Shown here: positions 1 through 10,409 of the stretch, one piece after another
How positions within the stretch are numbered: position 1 is the stretch's first letter
Layout: each line of letters begins with the position of its first letter
Source: Lunularia cruciata
Taxonomy: Eukaryota; Streptophyta; Marchantiopsida; Lunulariales; Lunulariaceae
Reading direction: 5' to 3'
DNA: 64,000 nt
NCBI GenBank assembly: GCA_948567375.1
Contig: OX419759.1
Location: 24,281,493-24,345,492, forward strand
Made by a program: the position numbers and the translations under genes
Notes under the pieces: model-generated
What the model saw: the letters and a program-made list of their open reading frames with translations, nothing else
The model's database searches: none
What the model was told of the DNA's origin: nothing

Positions 1-352
1 CCATCCTCCATACACAAAGAGTGTATCTGCTCTCCAATCTGAATTGCTTGGCTCATAGAAGAATACAGTCTCTCTCCTTGGCCCAATTGTGCCACCCATA
101 ACACCATTGTGAAGATAACCCATCATTAAAATATCATCATGAATGTCTTGTTGAATTGTACCACTATCCCTACTCTTTGTATTTGTGACCTCAATACTTC
201 CTCTTGTATGCAATGAGAGATATACCACCAAAGCCTCAAAAAATATACAGAGAAAGCTAGATGCATGCCAACTTGACACCATCTCCTCATCTGTCTCCCC
301 ATGCCAACATGCTCCGGTATGATCCTACTGGTTGGGACATAAAACTTGAATT
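1..352 (-). mobile_element. Diverged fragment of the Element 1 retrotransposon family (RNase H-integrase junction)
   Basis: This stretch aligns base by base, with many substitutions and few indels, to 7302-7650 of Element 1. That region encodes the end of RNase H and the start of integrase, in the same minus orientation. It continues off the left edge, so its full extent is unknown. The frame is broken and only a 77-codon minus-strand remnant remains. It shows that the Element 1 family has at least a second, older copy here. No LTR is visible. The match was found by eye. Confidence 0.8.
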
Positions 353-3300
353 CTCTCATTTACTTTTCACTTGAAACTAGCAAAACTTCTACCTTGAGTA
401 TTATGAATCTATAAGTGTTTGATCTCCAACATCAGATTGTATTGAGGTTACTAAAAATAATAGTTATAAAAATAATCCAACATAATATCCTAGCTCTTTA
501 GTGATGCTTGTATGAAATATTGTTAAAAGTTGATATTAAGAGTCCTATTTAAGGGGAAAAAAAATTAGGAGATGTATATTTGTTTTCCTTAGAATGATTC
601 TACTATTATCTTATATAAAATTAGTCAACTGATAAGTTATTTTATATGAGTATGAGTATTTTGTATGAGTAAGTTCTTAATCCAAATATTGTTATATTAA
701 AAGCACTTCTAATGATGCAATTGTTTTGAACTAACCATAATAAACATAACCTTATGAGCTTATACAAATGATTTATTAATTTATCTCTTAAATAAGTTTG
801 ATACTTATATATCATTTTATAAAAAAAAATTAATAATAAAATAAGAATGTGAAGTGATGAACTATATTACATCACAAATTAACTTTACAAATTTTAAGTA
901 ACAAATTTTTCACATCTAATATAGAATCTTTGAACTCTATAAAGAATAAATTGACCAAATAAGAATTGATTATAGTATCATCATTACATATATATATAAT
1001 TAAAATTAAAAAACAATTTAGTAAAAGTAGACTGAGTTGTGAATTATTATCCCAAATTAGTATACTTATGTATTCTATATCTATTGATATGAGACATTAT
1101 CTTGGTTTTTTTTTTTGGGACATTATCTTGGTTTCTTTTTCTAGTATGAAACGATTCAAAAATAAATCTTTCAGTCTACATAGATTTGTCTTGAGAAATA
1201 TTCGGTGAAGAGAAGAATTAAATATAGGAGAATCTAATAACTTGGAAAAAAAATTTCAAGCTCAATGCGTTGATGGTTTATATATGCTAAGACAAATTTC
1301 TGGATGCTTACACCACATATAGAACTCTTGTTAGGATAGAGAGAATTAATCTATAATAAATTCCTCTGATAATTGTCATATAGACTATTTTAGTGCATGG
1401 CTTTTTGAATATAGATATTAAATGATAGATACTCTGTGTAATGAATAATAAATTAATGATCTACAGAACTAAATTAAAACATATTGCAAAAATAAAGCAA
1501 TAATATTAAGATTGAATAGCACACCTTTTATGCGAGTTAGCTTCTTATGAATTTCAATTTCAAGAGAAAGCACTGTAGTCTATAGTCCACTATAAGAGAT
1601 TCCAAGAGTTCTAATTTCAGATTTTTAATTGAACTCTAAAACCAAACAAGTCACATGGATGAAACTTCAGTTAAACTTCTAGTTTGACTAAACTCAAGTT
1701 AAACTTCAGTTACTAAACTAATTGAAATTTAACTGAAGTCATAATAAAATATGGATGAACCTTCAGACTAATCTGTGGAAAAGATATTCATCACAATCAT
1801 TCCCTCTGAAGATGAACAGTTTAGTCTTCTAGTCTTTTCACCTAAAAAACAGTTGCGCCGTATGATGTAGGATGTCTGGTTTTATCTAGGACATAGATTA
1901 ACTCAAAATTCAAAATAGTCAGACAAAAAAAGGCAGTTTCTAGAAAGACAACAAAGATATAATTTACAGTAAACTTAAAACACGTAAATAAGAAATGAAA
2001 ATGCCCATTTTCATGTTACCTCATGATGCAAATGAAAACTTATTAATTTATCACATAACGAATATATGCATCAAATAAAAATGCAGCAAACAAGTGTGTC
2101 AATTCTTCCCTTATTAACATAAAGACGCTGATTAGTCAGATTATAAATCCTTCTTCTTTTCTACGCGGTCGCCCTTTTCTCGAATATAACTTCTAAATCT
2201 TGTCCTCCCTATCTTATAGTTATGACCTAGAATAAAGAAATGGAAAAGACGAACCGCTTGGAAAACACCATCAACCCCTACAAAGGAGAGACAAAATAAA
2301 TAAAATGAGGCTAAGACCAGTTATAACCTAGAGGGAAAAGATATACGGATCAGCTAATTACATACCCCATTTTTACGGTGATTTTACGGACGGCCGCGGG
2401 ATTCGGATAGTGCTCAATTGAAATCCCCTGTCAGATATTTCAGCAACATTTCTCGATTCTGATCCCAGCTATGAATTTATTAGAAACAGTTCACAAGAAA
2501 CTCGGAAAGATCGTGGGATTTGATTGTCGATTATTACCGTCTCTGGAATATTTCAATCGTTACGCGAGAACTGTCCTTGAGCTCGCCTGAACTGTTTTGT
2601 GATCGAACTGTAACATGAAACTGAAATCCTTGAACTTCGTAGAAATAGTCGACTCAAGTCTGACGGACTGATCCGATCGCGACTGTGGGAGGAAACACCA
2701 AGTCTTTTTATTCGCGCTATCGTAGTTTACAGTACCCTAGTAGAACACTCTGGCGACGGAGGATCAGCACTGGGAAACAGATTCGTGAGAGGATGCATCG
2801 TGCTATAGAAATTTGAGGCTGAGATGCATCATTGTATCGCCCACTCGCTCCCTGGTTCTGCAACTACACCGTTCGTTGCCGATTTCTGAACCCTAGCGTG
2901 TTCCTCATGCTCGAAATCCCCTGACTACCTCTTCTTGTGACGCTGAAGTTGTACTCTACTGAGATATATATGATTCAGGACCTCTACCGATAAATATACA
3001 ATACAGTACAGTGGTCGAGTATTTAGTGCCATAAAGTAGAGTCAGTTGAGGTACAAGGAGAAATTCTTGAGGGGCAAAGAGGACGTGCCAGGCTGGCGAG
3101 GTCATTTAACATTCATCAGGTGGTGATTACAAGCCCATGATCAACTTAAGATAATTATTCGTTTCACTCTAATCCATATATAATTGATTATGTCATTCTA
3201 ATCTACAAGAGGAATATTTATCATATGACTCTAGTTTACATTAGGGGGTTTTAGAAATAGTTATATGAAGTAGTTTCATAACTTTTCATATAGATAGTTA

Positions 3301-3500
3301 CAAAGCGTTGACTAAATGAGTATGGTGTGTGACCGGGAGGTAGAAAAGGTATCGTTACGGAGTTCGGGCTAAGTTCCTTATTATTAGCGCATTCCATATG
3401 AGGTGGTTAGTAGAAAATAAAGAATAAGGAATTTTCCGTTATCACTCGGTAATGCATTGATTACGTATTAAGATTAATAAAGTTTATCGTTTAGGGTTAG
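353..3500. other. AT-rich DNA without recognisable genes
   Basis: No open frame here resembles a known protein. About 2380-3100 is less AT-rich than its surroundings and could hold an untranslated or promoter stretch, but I see no coding support on either strand. Near 1090-1135 a short sequence is duplicated around a run of T. Confidence 0.5.
2157..2335 (-). mobile_element. Probable diverged LINE 3'-tail remnant
   Basis: About 2255-2315 resembles the 3' end of the LINE at 41475-42068: it shares 'accatcaa', a 'ctacaaaggagagacaaaa' stretch and an 'aaatgaggctaag' stretch in the same order. At about 2163 'ctacgcggtcgcc' matches the reverse complement of the LINE terminus, so the copy looks rearranged. 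No target duplication was found. Confidence 0.4.
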
Positions 3501-3512
3501 AGTGAAAGTGGC

Positions 3513-3671
3513 GGCCACCAAAGGGAGCATCCATGATGTTCGAGAACACCCATGGTAATCAAAAGTTGACAAATTTATGCACTAGACGACTGAGGCCATT
3601 AAAGGGAGCATCATGATGATAGAGAATGCCCATGGTAATCAAAAGTTGATAAATTTATGCACTAAATGAGC
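3513..3671. repeat. Tandem duplication, about 80 bp x 2
   Basis: Two adjacent copies share 'aaagggagcatc', 'cccatggtaatcaaaagttga' (with minor variation) and 'aaatttatgcacta'. The first copy is about 3515-3588 and the second about 3600-3664. They differ at scattered positions. No coding function is seen. Confidence 0.8.
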
Positions 3672-3724
3672 AGGAACATGATTTATATGGATAATATGTT
3701 AATTTAGGATTAAATGGGATGTTT

Positions 3725-3890
3725 CTTGTCGCTGCTTGTTGTTGCTTGTTGCCGCCCGTAGCCACTCGATGGCACTTGAAGCTCAAAGCTCATTGGCGCC
3801 CATAAACGCTAGTTGCCGCTGGTTGCCGTTGGTTGATGTTGGTTGATGCTGGTAGACGCTCGTTGCCGCGGGTAGTTGCTTGATAGTGCA
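3725..3890. repeat. Degenerate short-period repeat (gttgccgctggt-like)
   Basis: This stretch has reiterated short motifs of the type 'ttgccgctggttg' and 'ttgatgctggt' with a period near 12 bp and much substitution. It is a minisatellite-like sequence with no coding support. Confidence 0.6.
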
Positions 3891-4904
3891 AGTTGATTTT
3901 GCATCCAAATGTGAGCCTACATTGTAATCAAGTTTTTGTTGCACTTTTGGAGTAAAATTCCTTGATCTCCAATTAATTTCTTGGTTGCTGGAAGATGATG
4001 CAAATCATTTTCCATAACTCGCGCTATCTCCCTCACCACACTAATATATACGGATATGAACCAACACACCAATGCAAAACTACAAAACCCACCGGTTTAG
4101 TTTACTGACAAGAGCATTTGCACAGCATTCGCATTTGCGGATGGTGAATTTGAATTTGAATAGTTGAGAGCTGCATTTTGGATCTGCCAAAAAATCTCAT
4201 AAATCCCACTCTAAGAATCACCCACCAGAAAAACGGTGCAACTCTCTCAAGAAGCCACATCATCTCTTTTGACAGTCATTTATTTCACTATGGAACTCCT
4301 AAACATATGTAGTATAGAGTCTGATTTTCATAAATGAATGCAAAATGCATGTGATATACTGTATAATAATTTATGAAGCATTCATTTATTAGCACCTCAT
4401 CACCCTATAGAGTTCACTAAAAATAGTTACAAAGTTTGTTATTTATCCCGTAGGCATCCATCAAACATATTTCTGAAACCCCCTATTGTGTCACTTTAGC
4501 CCCCGGGATATTCTAAGAGAAACCAAAAGAGAAATGTTATTATCAGACTATAAAAGAGTGATGCCATATGATAATTACTACAACAATTTTTGCCTCAATT
4601 CAACAACAATGATAATAAATTCCTATCCCAATCATGGTTATAATAGATGGTTTGGAACCACCATCTCTCTTGTAAATATTCTTGATAATTTGTACATATT
4701 GGAGATTCATAATTGTGTCCATAATTTGCACAACCATTGCATTTCATAATTCCTCCCTGTGTGTTATATTTTTAGTATGAGTTTTTCCTTGTTTTTGAGT
4801 CATTTGTAATGAAACTTGAGTTGGAAACCATTAAATTGGAATAGAATGAAACATTAAATGAAAATCAGCATATATGATCAAATTGCAAACTACTTATTAA
4901 GAAG

Positions 4905-5177
4905 TTGGAAGCAATTAAACTCAAAGATTTACCAAGACAAACCATGCAGTCATGTAAAGTTCCACAAAGAAGGACAATATATTAATTGGAAGCTATTAAA
5001 TTGGAATCAAGAATTTACCCAGACTAACCATGCAGTAGTGTAAAGCTCTAGAAGGAAGTATGATATATTAGTTGGAGGTGATTAAATTAGAATTAAAGAT
5101 TTACCAAGATTGACCAAGCAGTAGTGTAAAGCTCTAGAAGGCAGAATGATATATTAGTTTGAATCCATTAAATTAGA
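4905..5177. repeat. ~85-bp tandem repeat (left part), target of Element 1
   Basis: About three and a half imperfect units run through here, each with 'attaaattrgaat', 'gatttaccaagat', 'gcagtagtgtaaagctc' and 'gatatattagtt' in order (about 4910-4989, 4990-5074 and 5075-5160). A fourth begins at about 5162 and is cut at 5177 by Element 1. The rest of that unit resumes at 15117-15184. Short open frames here are by-products of the repeat. Confidence 0.85.
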
Positions 5178-5840
5178 TGTTGTGCGTATATACATCGCTA
5201 CACAACATACATCGCTGTCAACATCATACACTATAGAAGCACAACTCACACATAAGTCATACATAGACTCTAAAGTGCCACAATAATCAGATTGCTTAAC
5301 ACTCTCAACTCAACTCAACTCAGATCAGTACTTGATTTGTCACTCTATAAACTGCCAATAACTGGGCACTGATTACAGTCAAGCCACACCCACTCAAGCA
5401 TAGAGAATCCAGGTGACGCTCGCCGGCCTTTGTCCACCATAGCCAAGAACTCGAAGGCTCAACATCAGAGAAGTGAGCTCTCTAGAGCTCACTTTGAAAC
5501 TATACCCCTTGGACTCGAGCTAGCCCTGAAACCCTAACGGTCCCGTTGATGGCACACTTGACGGTGCAAACGGTGCAAAGTGACGGTGGGCCCCACCGTG
5601 AAGTCAGTACCCCGAACATGAAATCTAACCGTCGGAAAGTAGTCCCTGAGAAATTGCTAGAATAACTCTAACTACCATCACTGGAACTCTAGTGTCCGAG
5701 CATCTAGATGCGGAACTACAAATGGCGTGACAGCTGTCATGCATATATACATCGCTACACAACATACATTGCTATCAACATCATACACTATAGAAGCACA
5801 ACTCACACATAAGTCATACATAGACTCTAAAGTGCCACAA
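5178..5840 (-). repeat. Element 1 3' LTR with flanking 100-bp direct repeats
   Basis: The core at 5284-5732 (449 bp) matches 14664-15112 of the 5' LTR at the same length. Unlike the 5' LTR, it is flanked on both sides by a near-identical 100-bp sequence, 5184-5283 and 5741-5840, containing 'ctacacaacatacat' and 'gaagcacaactcacac'. The polypurine tract abuts the inner copy, and the outer copy forms the end of the inserted element. The two LTRs are therefore structurally unequal. Confidence 0.85.
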
Positions 5841-5841
5841 T

Positions 5842-5850
5842 CGCCCCCCT
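5842..5850 (-). promoter_or_regulatory. Polypurine tract of Element 1
   Basis: On the minus strand this reads AGGGGGGCG, just before the sequence TTGTGGCAC that starts the 3' LTR block. Purine runs at this place prime plus-strand DNA synthesis in LTR retrotransposons. Confidence 0.75.
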
Positions 5851-6008
5851 AGCTGGCGGTTAGGTCCCTCTAACTCCAGATAGCCATCTACTCTAAGTAT
5901 ATGGTATACCCTCTAATGGGCAAAGATCAGGAGGCCGGGTGCTATGGAGCCCCATCGTTAGTCGCCTGTCTGCAATCTATACCATATAAAGAATGAACTA
6001 GCTATAGG

Positions 6009-7607
6009 TCAAGTACATCTAGGACATAACTATTGTCCTTGAGGAACCACCATGAGGGGAGGAGTCATACATGCCATATGCCATCCTCTCGAACAACTAT
6101 CACACACTAACATAGTAGCAGCTCCACCACAAGAGCCACATAACATACACCTCAAGCCTGCACGTACAAGTGCCAAGCTTGGGTCCATAGTACCATCAAT
6201 GTTTGGAAGGTGGCATGGCGCACAATTGCACACATGATCCTTCCAAACAACACCATCACGTCCTTCTAACACAAGGACTCCAGATGGCAAAACCTCGTGC
6301 ACTCTCAAGATAGTGCGGCCTGTAGAAACATCAAGTGTCGTCGGTGCTGTCTGCTGTAGATATACATAGTCGCCTGGATGAAATCGACGGATTGAGGGTC
6401 TATAACCTCCTCCTCGAATGGTAGCATAGCGTAAAGTATCTCTATGCTGAGCAATCACCAAGTTCTCAAAGGCCATCGGCATCACTCTCCGAAAGATCTC
6501 TGCCCGCTGAGAACATGCGCTCATCCATACATTGGGATCATCCAAGTCTAAAACTACAGTAGCATCTCGACGAATGGTTGCAGGTAAATCTGGATCTCGT
6601 CCATAGAGTAGAAAGTATGGAGAGAAGAATGCTAAGGAGGCTTGCCGGCTGAACCGATAGCCCATGGCCAACCAAGGTAACTGGAGATCCCAATCTCCCA
6701 AGTGGCCTCTCTGCAAACCATACTTTTGCAATCCTCTCTTCACCGTCTGAACCACTCTCTCTGCTAAGCCATCTGCCTCAGGGTGATCTCGGGATGTAGT
6801 ACGATGATCAATCAAAGCCTTGTCACACAAGACCTGAAACTCCCCCAAGAACTCTGTACCCTGATCAGTCAAAACCTCAACTGGTGCACCAAAATGACTA
6901 AGAACTCGATCCAGAAACAAGTAAGCTGTCCCTTCACTAGACTTGTCAAGAAGTGCCACCAACTCAATCCACTTGGAGAAGTGCTCCACCATCACCAAAA
7001 CATACCGATGATGTCTCATAGTCAGCGGTAAAGGTCCGGTGAAGTCCAAACTCCAACGATAACCCAATCCCATGATAGGTAATGGGTGTAATTGTGGCGT
7101 AGGAGCATTGAATGATGCTCTAACTCGGTCACAAACCATACATCTGGCAACAAACTGCTGTACCTCGGTCTGCATACCACACCACCAATAATGACTCTGA
7201 AGTAAGCTATACGTACGCTTTACTCCAAAATGTCCTAGCTCCTCATGAGCATGACGGACCAACTGTGGTCTCTGAGATGGAAGTGGTACTACTCGCACTC
7301 TACCATCCTCCCATACACGCAAAAGGTGTCTACCCTCCAATCTGAACCGTCTGGCTCGCTGAAGAACACGGTCTCTCTCCTTGGCCCCAACTGTGCCACC
7401 CACAACACCAATGCAAAGATAGTCCATCACTAAGACATCATCATGAATGTCTCGTTGAACTGCACTAATATCTTCACTCTCTGGATCTATGACCTCAATA
7501 ACTCTTCCTGTATGCGCTGAGAGAGATACCACCAAAGCCTCTGAAAATATACACAAAAAGGCCGATGCATGCCAACCTGGCACCATCTCCTCATCTGTCT
7601 CACCATG
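6009..7607 (-). pseudogene. Element 1 integrase with C-terminal PHD finger
   Basis: This is the last part of the polyprotein. An N-terminal HHCC zinc site is visible (HEELGHFG, then CMVC). The DDE core follows: LDFTGP, then LTDQGTEF, then a Glu in DGLAERVVQ. After the integrase C-terminal region, 6155-6015 encodes Cys and His residues with PHD spacing: CX2C, X11, CX2C, X4, H, X2, C, then CX2C, with the typical RGWH and VPxG surroundings. PHD fingers commonly bind histone H3 tails, so this one may steer integration or particle DNA to chromatin; that is inference. A TAG at 6030-6032 falls between the sixth and seventh PHD zinc ligands. The natural end is TGA at 6009-6011. Apart from that stop, 518 codons are open. 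Confidence 0.9.
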
Positions 7608-8900
7608 CTAACGTGCTCCGGTCTGATCCTGCTGGCTGGAACATGGGTTTCTACTCAACCCATCTGCATCACGGTTCACCATTCCAGGTCTGTGAACAAC
7701 TGTGAAATCATACTCCTCTAAAATCAGAGCCCATCGTGCAAGCTTCCCTGAAAGCTTGTCGGACTCCATCAACCACTTTAGTGGCTGATGATCAGTGATG
7801 AGAGTGAAGGGGTTACCAAATAGGTAACATCGAAAATGTGCTACTGCCCAAACTGCTGCCAAGCACTCTCCCTCATATGAACTATACTTCGCCTCCGCTG
7901 AATTGTTGGAGCGACTAGCATAGGCCACCACAAACTCCTTCTCCTCATCATCATGCTGGATGAGCACCGCTCCAAGTCCCAACATACTCCAATCAGTGTG
8001 AACCTGAAATGGTCATCCCTTGATCGGTCTCCTCAAAATAGGAGCAGATGTCAACCTCTCCTTGAGCTCTACAAAAGCTCTCTCCTGCTCATCTCCCCAA
8101 CACCACTCCTGTGTAAGCTTGGTCAGCTTCGTCAAGGCCTTGGCAATGGCACTAAATCCTCTAACATAGCGGCGATAGAAGTTCGCCAACCCAAGGAATG
8201 CTCGCACTCTGCTCACATCCGTAGGCCAAGGAATACGTGCAATAGCCTCCACCTTGGTCTGCTAAACACCAAGTCCTTCGGGGTAGATAGTGTGACCCAA
8301 ATACTCAACCTGCTCGTGGAAGAACCTACACTTCCCAAGATGTAATTTGAGTCCATGAGATCTCAACCTCTCAAACACCTCCAACAACTGTCGCTCATGC
8401 TCCTCCACAGTAGTGCTATACACCAAAATGTCATCAATATAGCACCGAGCAAAATCCAGTCCAGCTAGGATCCTATCCATGACCCTCTGGAACTCAGCAA
8501 GAGCGTTCTTTAACCCAAATGGTAAGAACCTCCACTGATATAACACATCCTTGCCGTGAGGATCAATAGCCCAAAATGTTGTCTTGGAATTATCCTCCTC
8601 CCTGATTGGCAACTGATGATATCCCGCTCGAAGATCCAAAGTACTGAAGACCTTTGCATGCCCAATCGCATAAAAAATCTCCTCCAATGTAGGCATGGCA
8701 TACCGATCAGCCCTGGTCTGTCGGTTGATAGGACGGTAATCTCCACACATCCGTCTATCTGTATAGTTGCCATGCATATCCTTCTTGGCTGGCATCACTG
8801 TCGCTGATGCATACTCTCCATGTGAAATCTCCACCAAACCAGCCTCAAAAAGGTCACTACTCCGGCTCTGAATCAATGTCCTCTCCATCTCACTATATCA
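7608..8900 (-). pseudogene. Element 1 reverse transcriptase and RNase H
   Basis: The reverse transcriptase has STLDLRAGYHQ, then FLPFGL, then the catalytic YIDD (8430-8441), followed by the connection domain (FLGLANFYRRYV). RNase H follows with the fragments VHTDWS, YASRS, TDHQPLKWL and DADGLSR. The family makes cDNA from the element RNA inside virus-like particles. Breaks are in-frame only: TGA at 8898-8900, TAG at 8262-8264, TGA at 8013-8015 and TAG at 7608-7610. Each can be derived from CAG or CGA by one C-to-T change. No frameshift is seen. Order RT, RNase H, integrase defines Ty3/gypsy. Confidence 0.95.
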
Positions 8901-9460
8901 ATAAGGACGTCGGAAAACTGGTGTGTCGCTAGTCAGCTCAATCCGTATACCAGGTCCCTTCAGAGCACCCAAATCCTTCATACTAAAGGCAAAACAACTC
9001 GTGTGACTCCTCAAGAACCTCCAAACCCTCCGTCTTTCCTCTCCAGTAAGCTTGGGTCCAAGATCTGGCTCCCAAGTATCCTCTGTAACTGTAGTAGGAG
9101 TGGAAGACGTAATGACTGGATGCTACACTGGGCCCTTGGGAGCAATAGTGTCTTGCTCCCGACCACTAGAGGTCCCAACCTCTGTGCGAAAAACTCCCTC
9201 CACTCTAGCTGCAAGCTCCACACGTCCTCTAGCTGCATCCCATGTGGACCAAGGGTGTAATCCAAGTAGCCCACGCTCACCTGGATGGACTCCAAGTAGA
9301 CCACTCTCCCTGGTAGCTATTGGATGTGTCCCAAGAATACCATGTCCACTCGGTCCATTGCCCCCAGCATGTGCCTGAATCGTCTCGATAGGCATAGGGC
9401 TCACAAGTGTCCGAGCGGTGATGCCTATCAAGCGCATCCTATGCTGCCCTGCCAAGCCAA
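8901..9460 (-). pseudogene. Element 1 linker between methyltransferase and reverse transcriptase
   Basis: The polyprotein frame continues from the methyltransferase to the reverse transcriptase through about 185 codons with no domain I recognise. The middle part is Gly/His/Pro rich. A TAG lies at 9123-9125. The stretch after it (LTGEERRRVWRFL, then SCFAFSMKDLG) looks like the usual approach to a Ty3 reverse transcriptase. Same frame as both neighbours. Confidence 0.8.
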
Positions 9461-10409
9461 GGCTCACAATCCAGGTCAAACAGTTCAGGTCCATAGCCTG
9501 ACCTAACACCTGACGCCTGGATGCTTGTGATACTGCTGGAACAGCAATAATAGCGGTGCAAAAACCCATCGCCCGCTCTCTCTCATCAGCGTTGGGCTCC
9601 ACCAACTACTGTAACTGTGAGTCCCAAACAAGTCCAGGTCCTCCTTCTCAAAAAGCATGAGAGCCTGGGAAACTCATGAGTGTGGGAAATGCAGCTCTAG
9701 GCTGTCCAACTAGGTTCACCATTGCCATAGGTGACCTATCAGCCACGACCACTGTCTGAGACTGACGCCCAACATCCAAGATATCATCAACAAGAATGTG
9801 GTCCAGTCGCTGAATCCCATCATAAGCACGCTGTAGAACCTCTATGGGTAAGAGGTTCGTCCACCAAAGACAAAGACGATGAGCCCGTGATCCTACTCTG
9901 CCTGCATCTAACAATACAACAGGTCCCATCCAAGAATGGACCTGATGTGTACTCGCCACCACTCTAGTGCGAGAATCTCCCATCAAAGGAACGTTCTCCA
10001 AAAGGTAAGCTGGAGAAACAGACTGATGAACCTGGAGATGTCGTAATATCCGTAACATCTCCCAAAACACACCAAAACGAGGATCCTGAAGACCCAAACC
10101 GCGGCCCGCACATGTATGTCCCTAACATGGCCATCCAGAAATCACCAAGTGAATAGGCCCATGTCTCTCTAGGTCATGCGCCCCCAGTAAGGAAATGTCT
10201 CCTGGTAGGGCCTTCTGGTAACCTCTGATTGCTAACATTGGTAATAACTCTGGATACCGATAGGCCAAGTGTGCCACATGATGTAGAGAGACTCGCCTAG
10301 CAGTCTCATCTCTCTCTACATACAAGTACCTCTGTACTCGGATACCCGCTTGTAACACCGCAGCTAGTCCGGTGCTAATCCCACCAAACAACTCCAATAG
10401 GCATATCCC
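9461..10409 (-). pseudogene. Element 1 cytosine-5 DNA methyltransferase domain
   Basis: About 316 codons between protease and reverse transcriptase carry the conserved motifs of C5-cytosine methyltransferases in canonical order. Motif I is LELFGGISTGLAA (FGG at 10380-10388). Motif IV is GWPC with the catalytic Cys at 10125-10127, followed by AGRGLGLQDPR. Motif VI is ENVP (ENV at 9990-9998). A motif VIII-like DAGRVGSRAHR leads to LWWTNL at about 9920-9852. Motif IX-like RAAFPTL and ERERAMGF and motif X QVLGQAMD (9515-9461) follow. Enzymes of this family transfer methyl groups from S-adenosylmethionine to C5 of cytosine. The order differs from plant DRM enzymes, which are circularly permuted; the AHR..FW.N-like motif VIII recalls DNMT3. 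A TAG (10122-10124) directly follows the catalytic Cys; TGA 9648-9650 and TAG 9606-9608 also break it. This copy is dead, but the domain is complete in layout. Confidence 0.9.

Noticed and set aside
9461-10409. Methyltransferase as a host gene into which the retroelement inserted
   Set aside because: It is in the same continuous frame and orientation as protease before and reverse transcriptase after, with no element boundary on either side.
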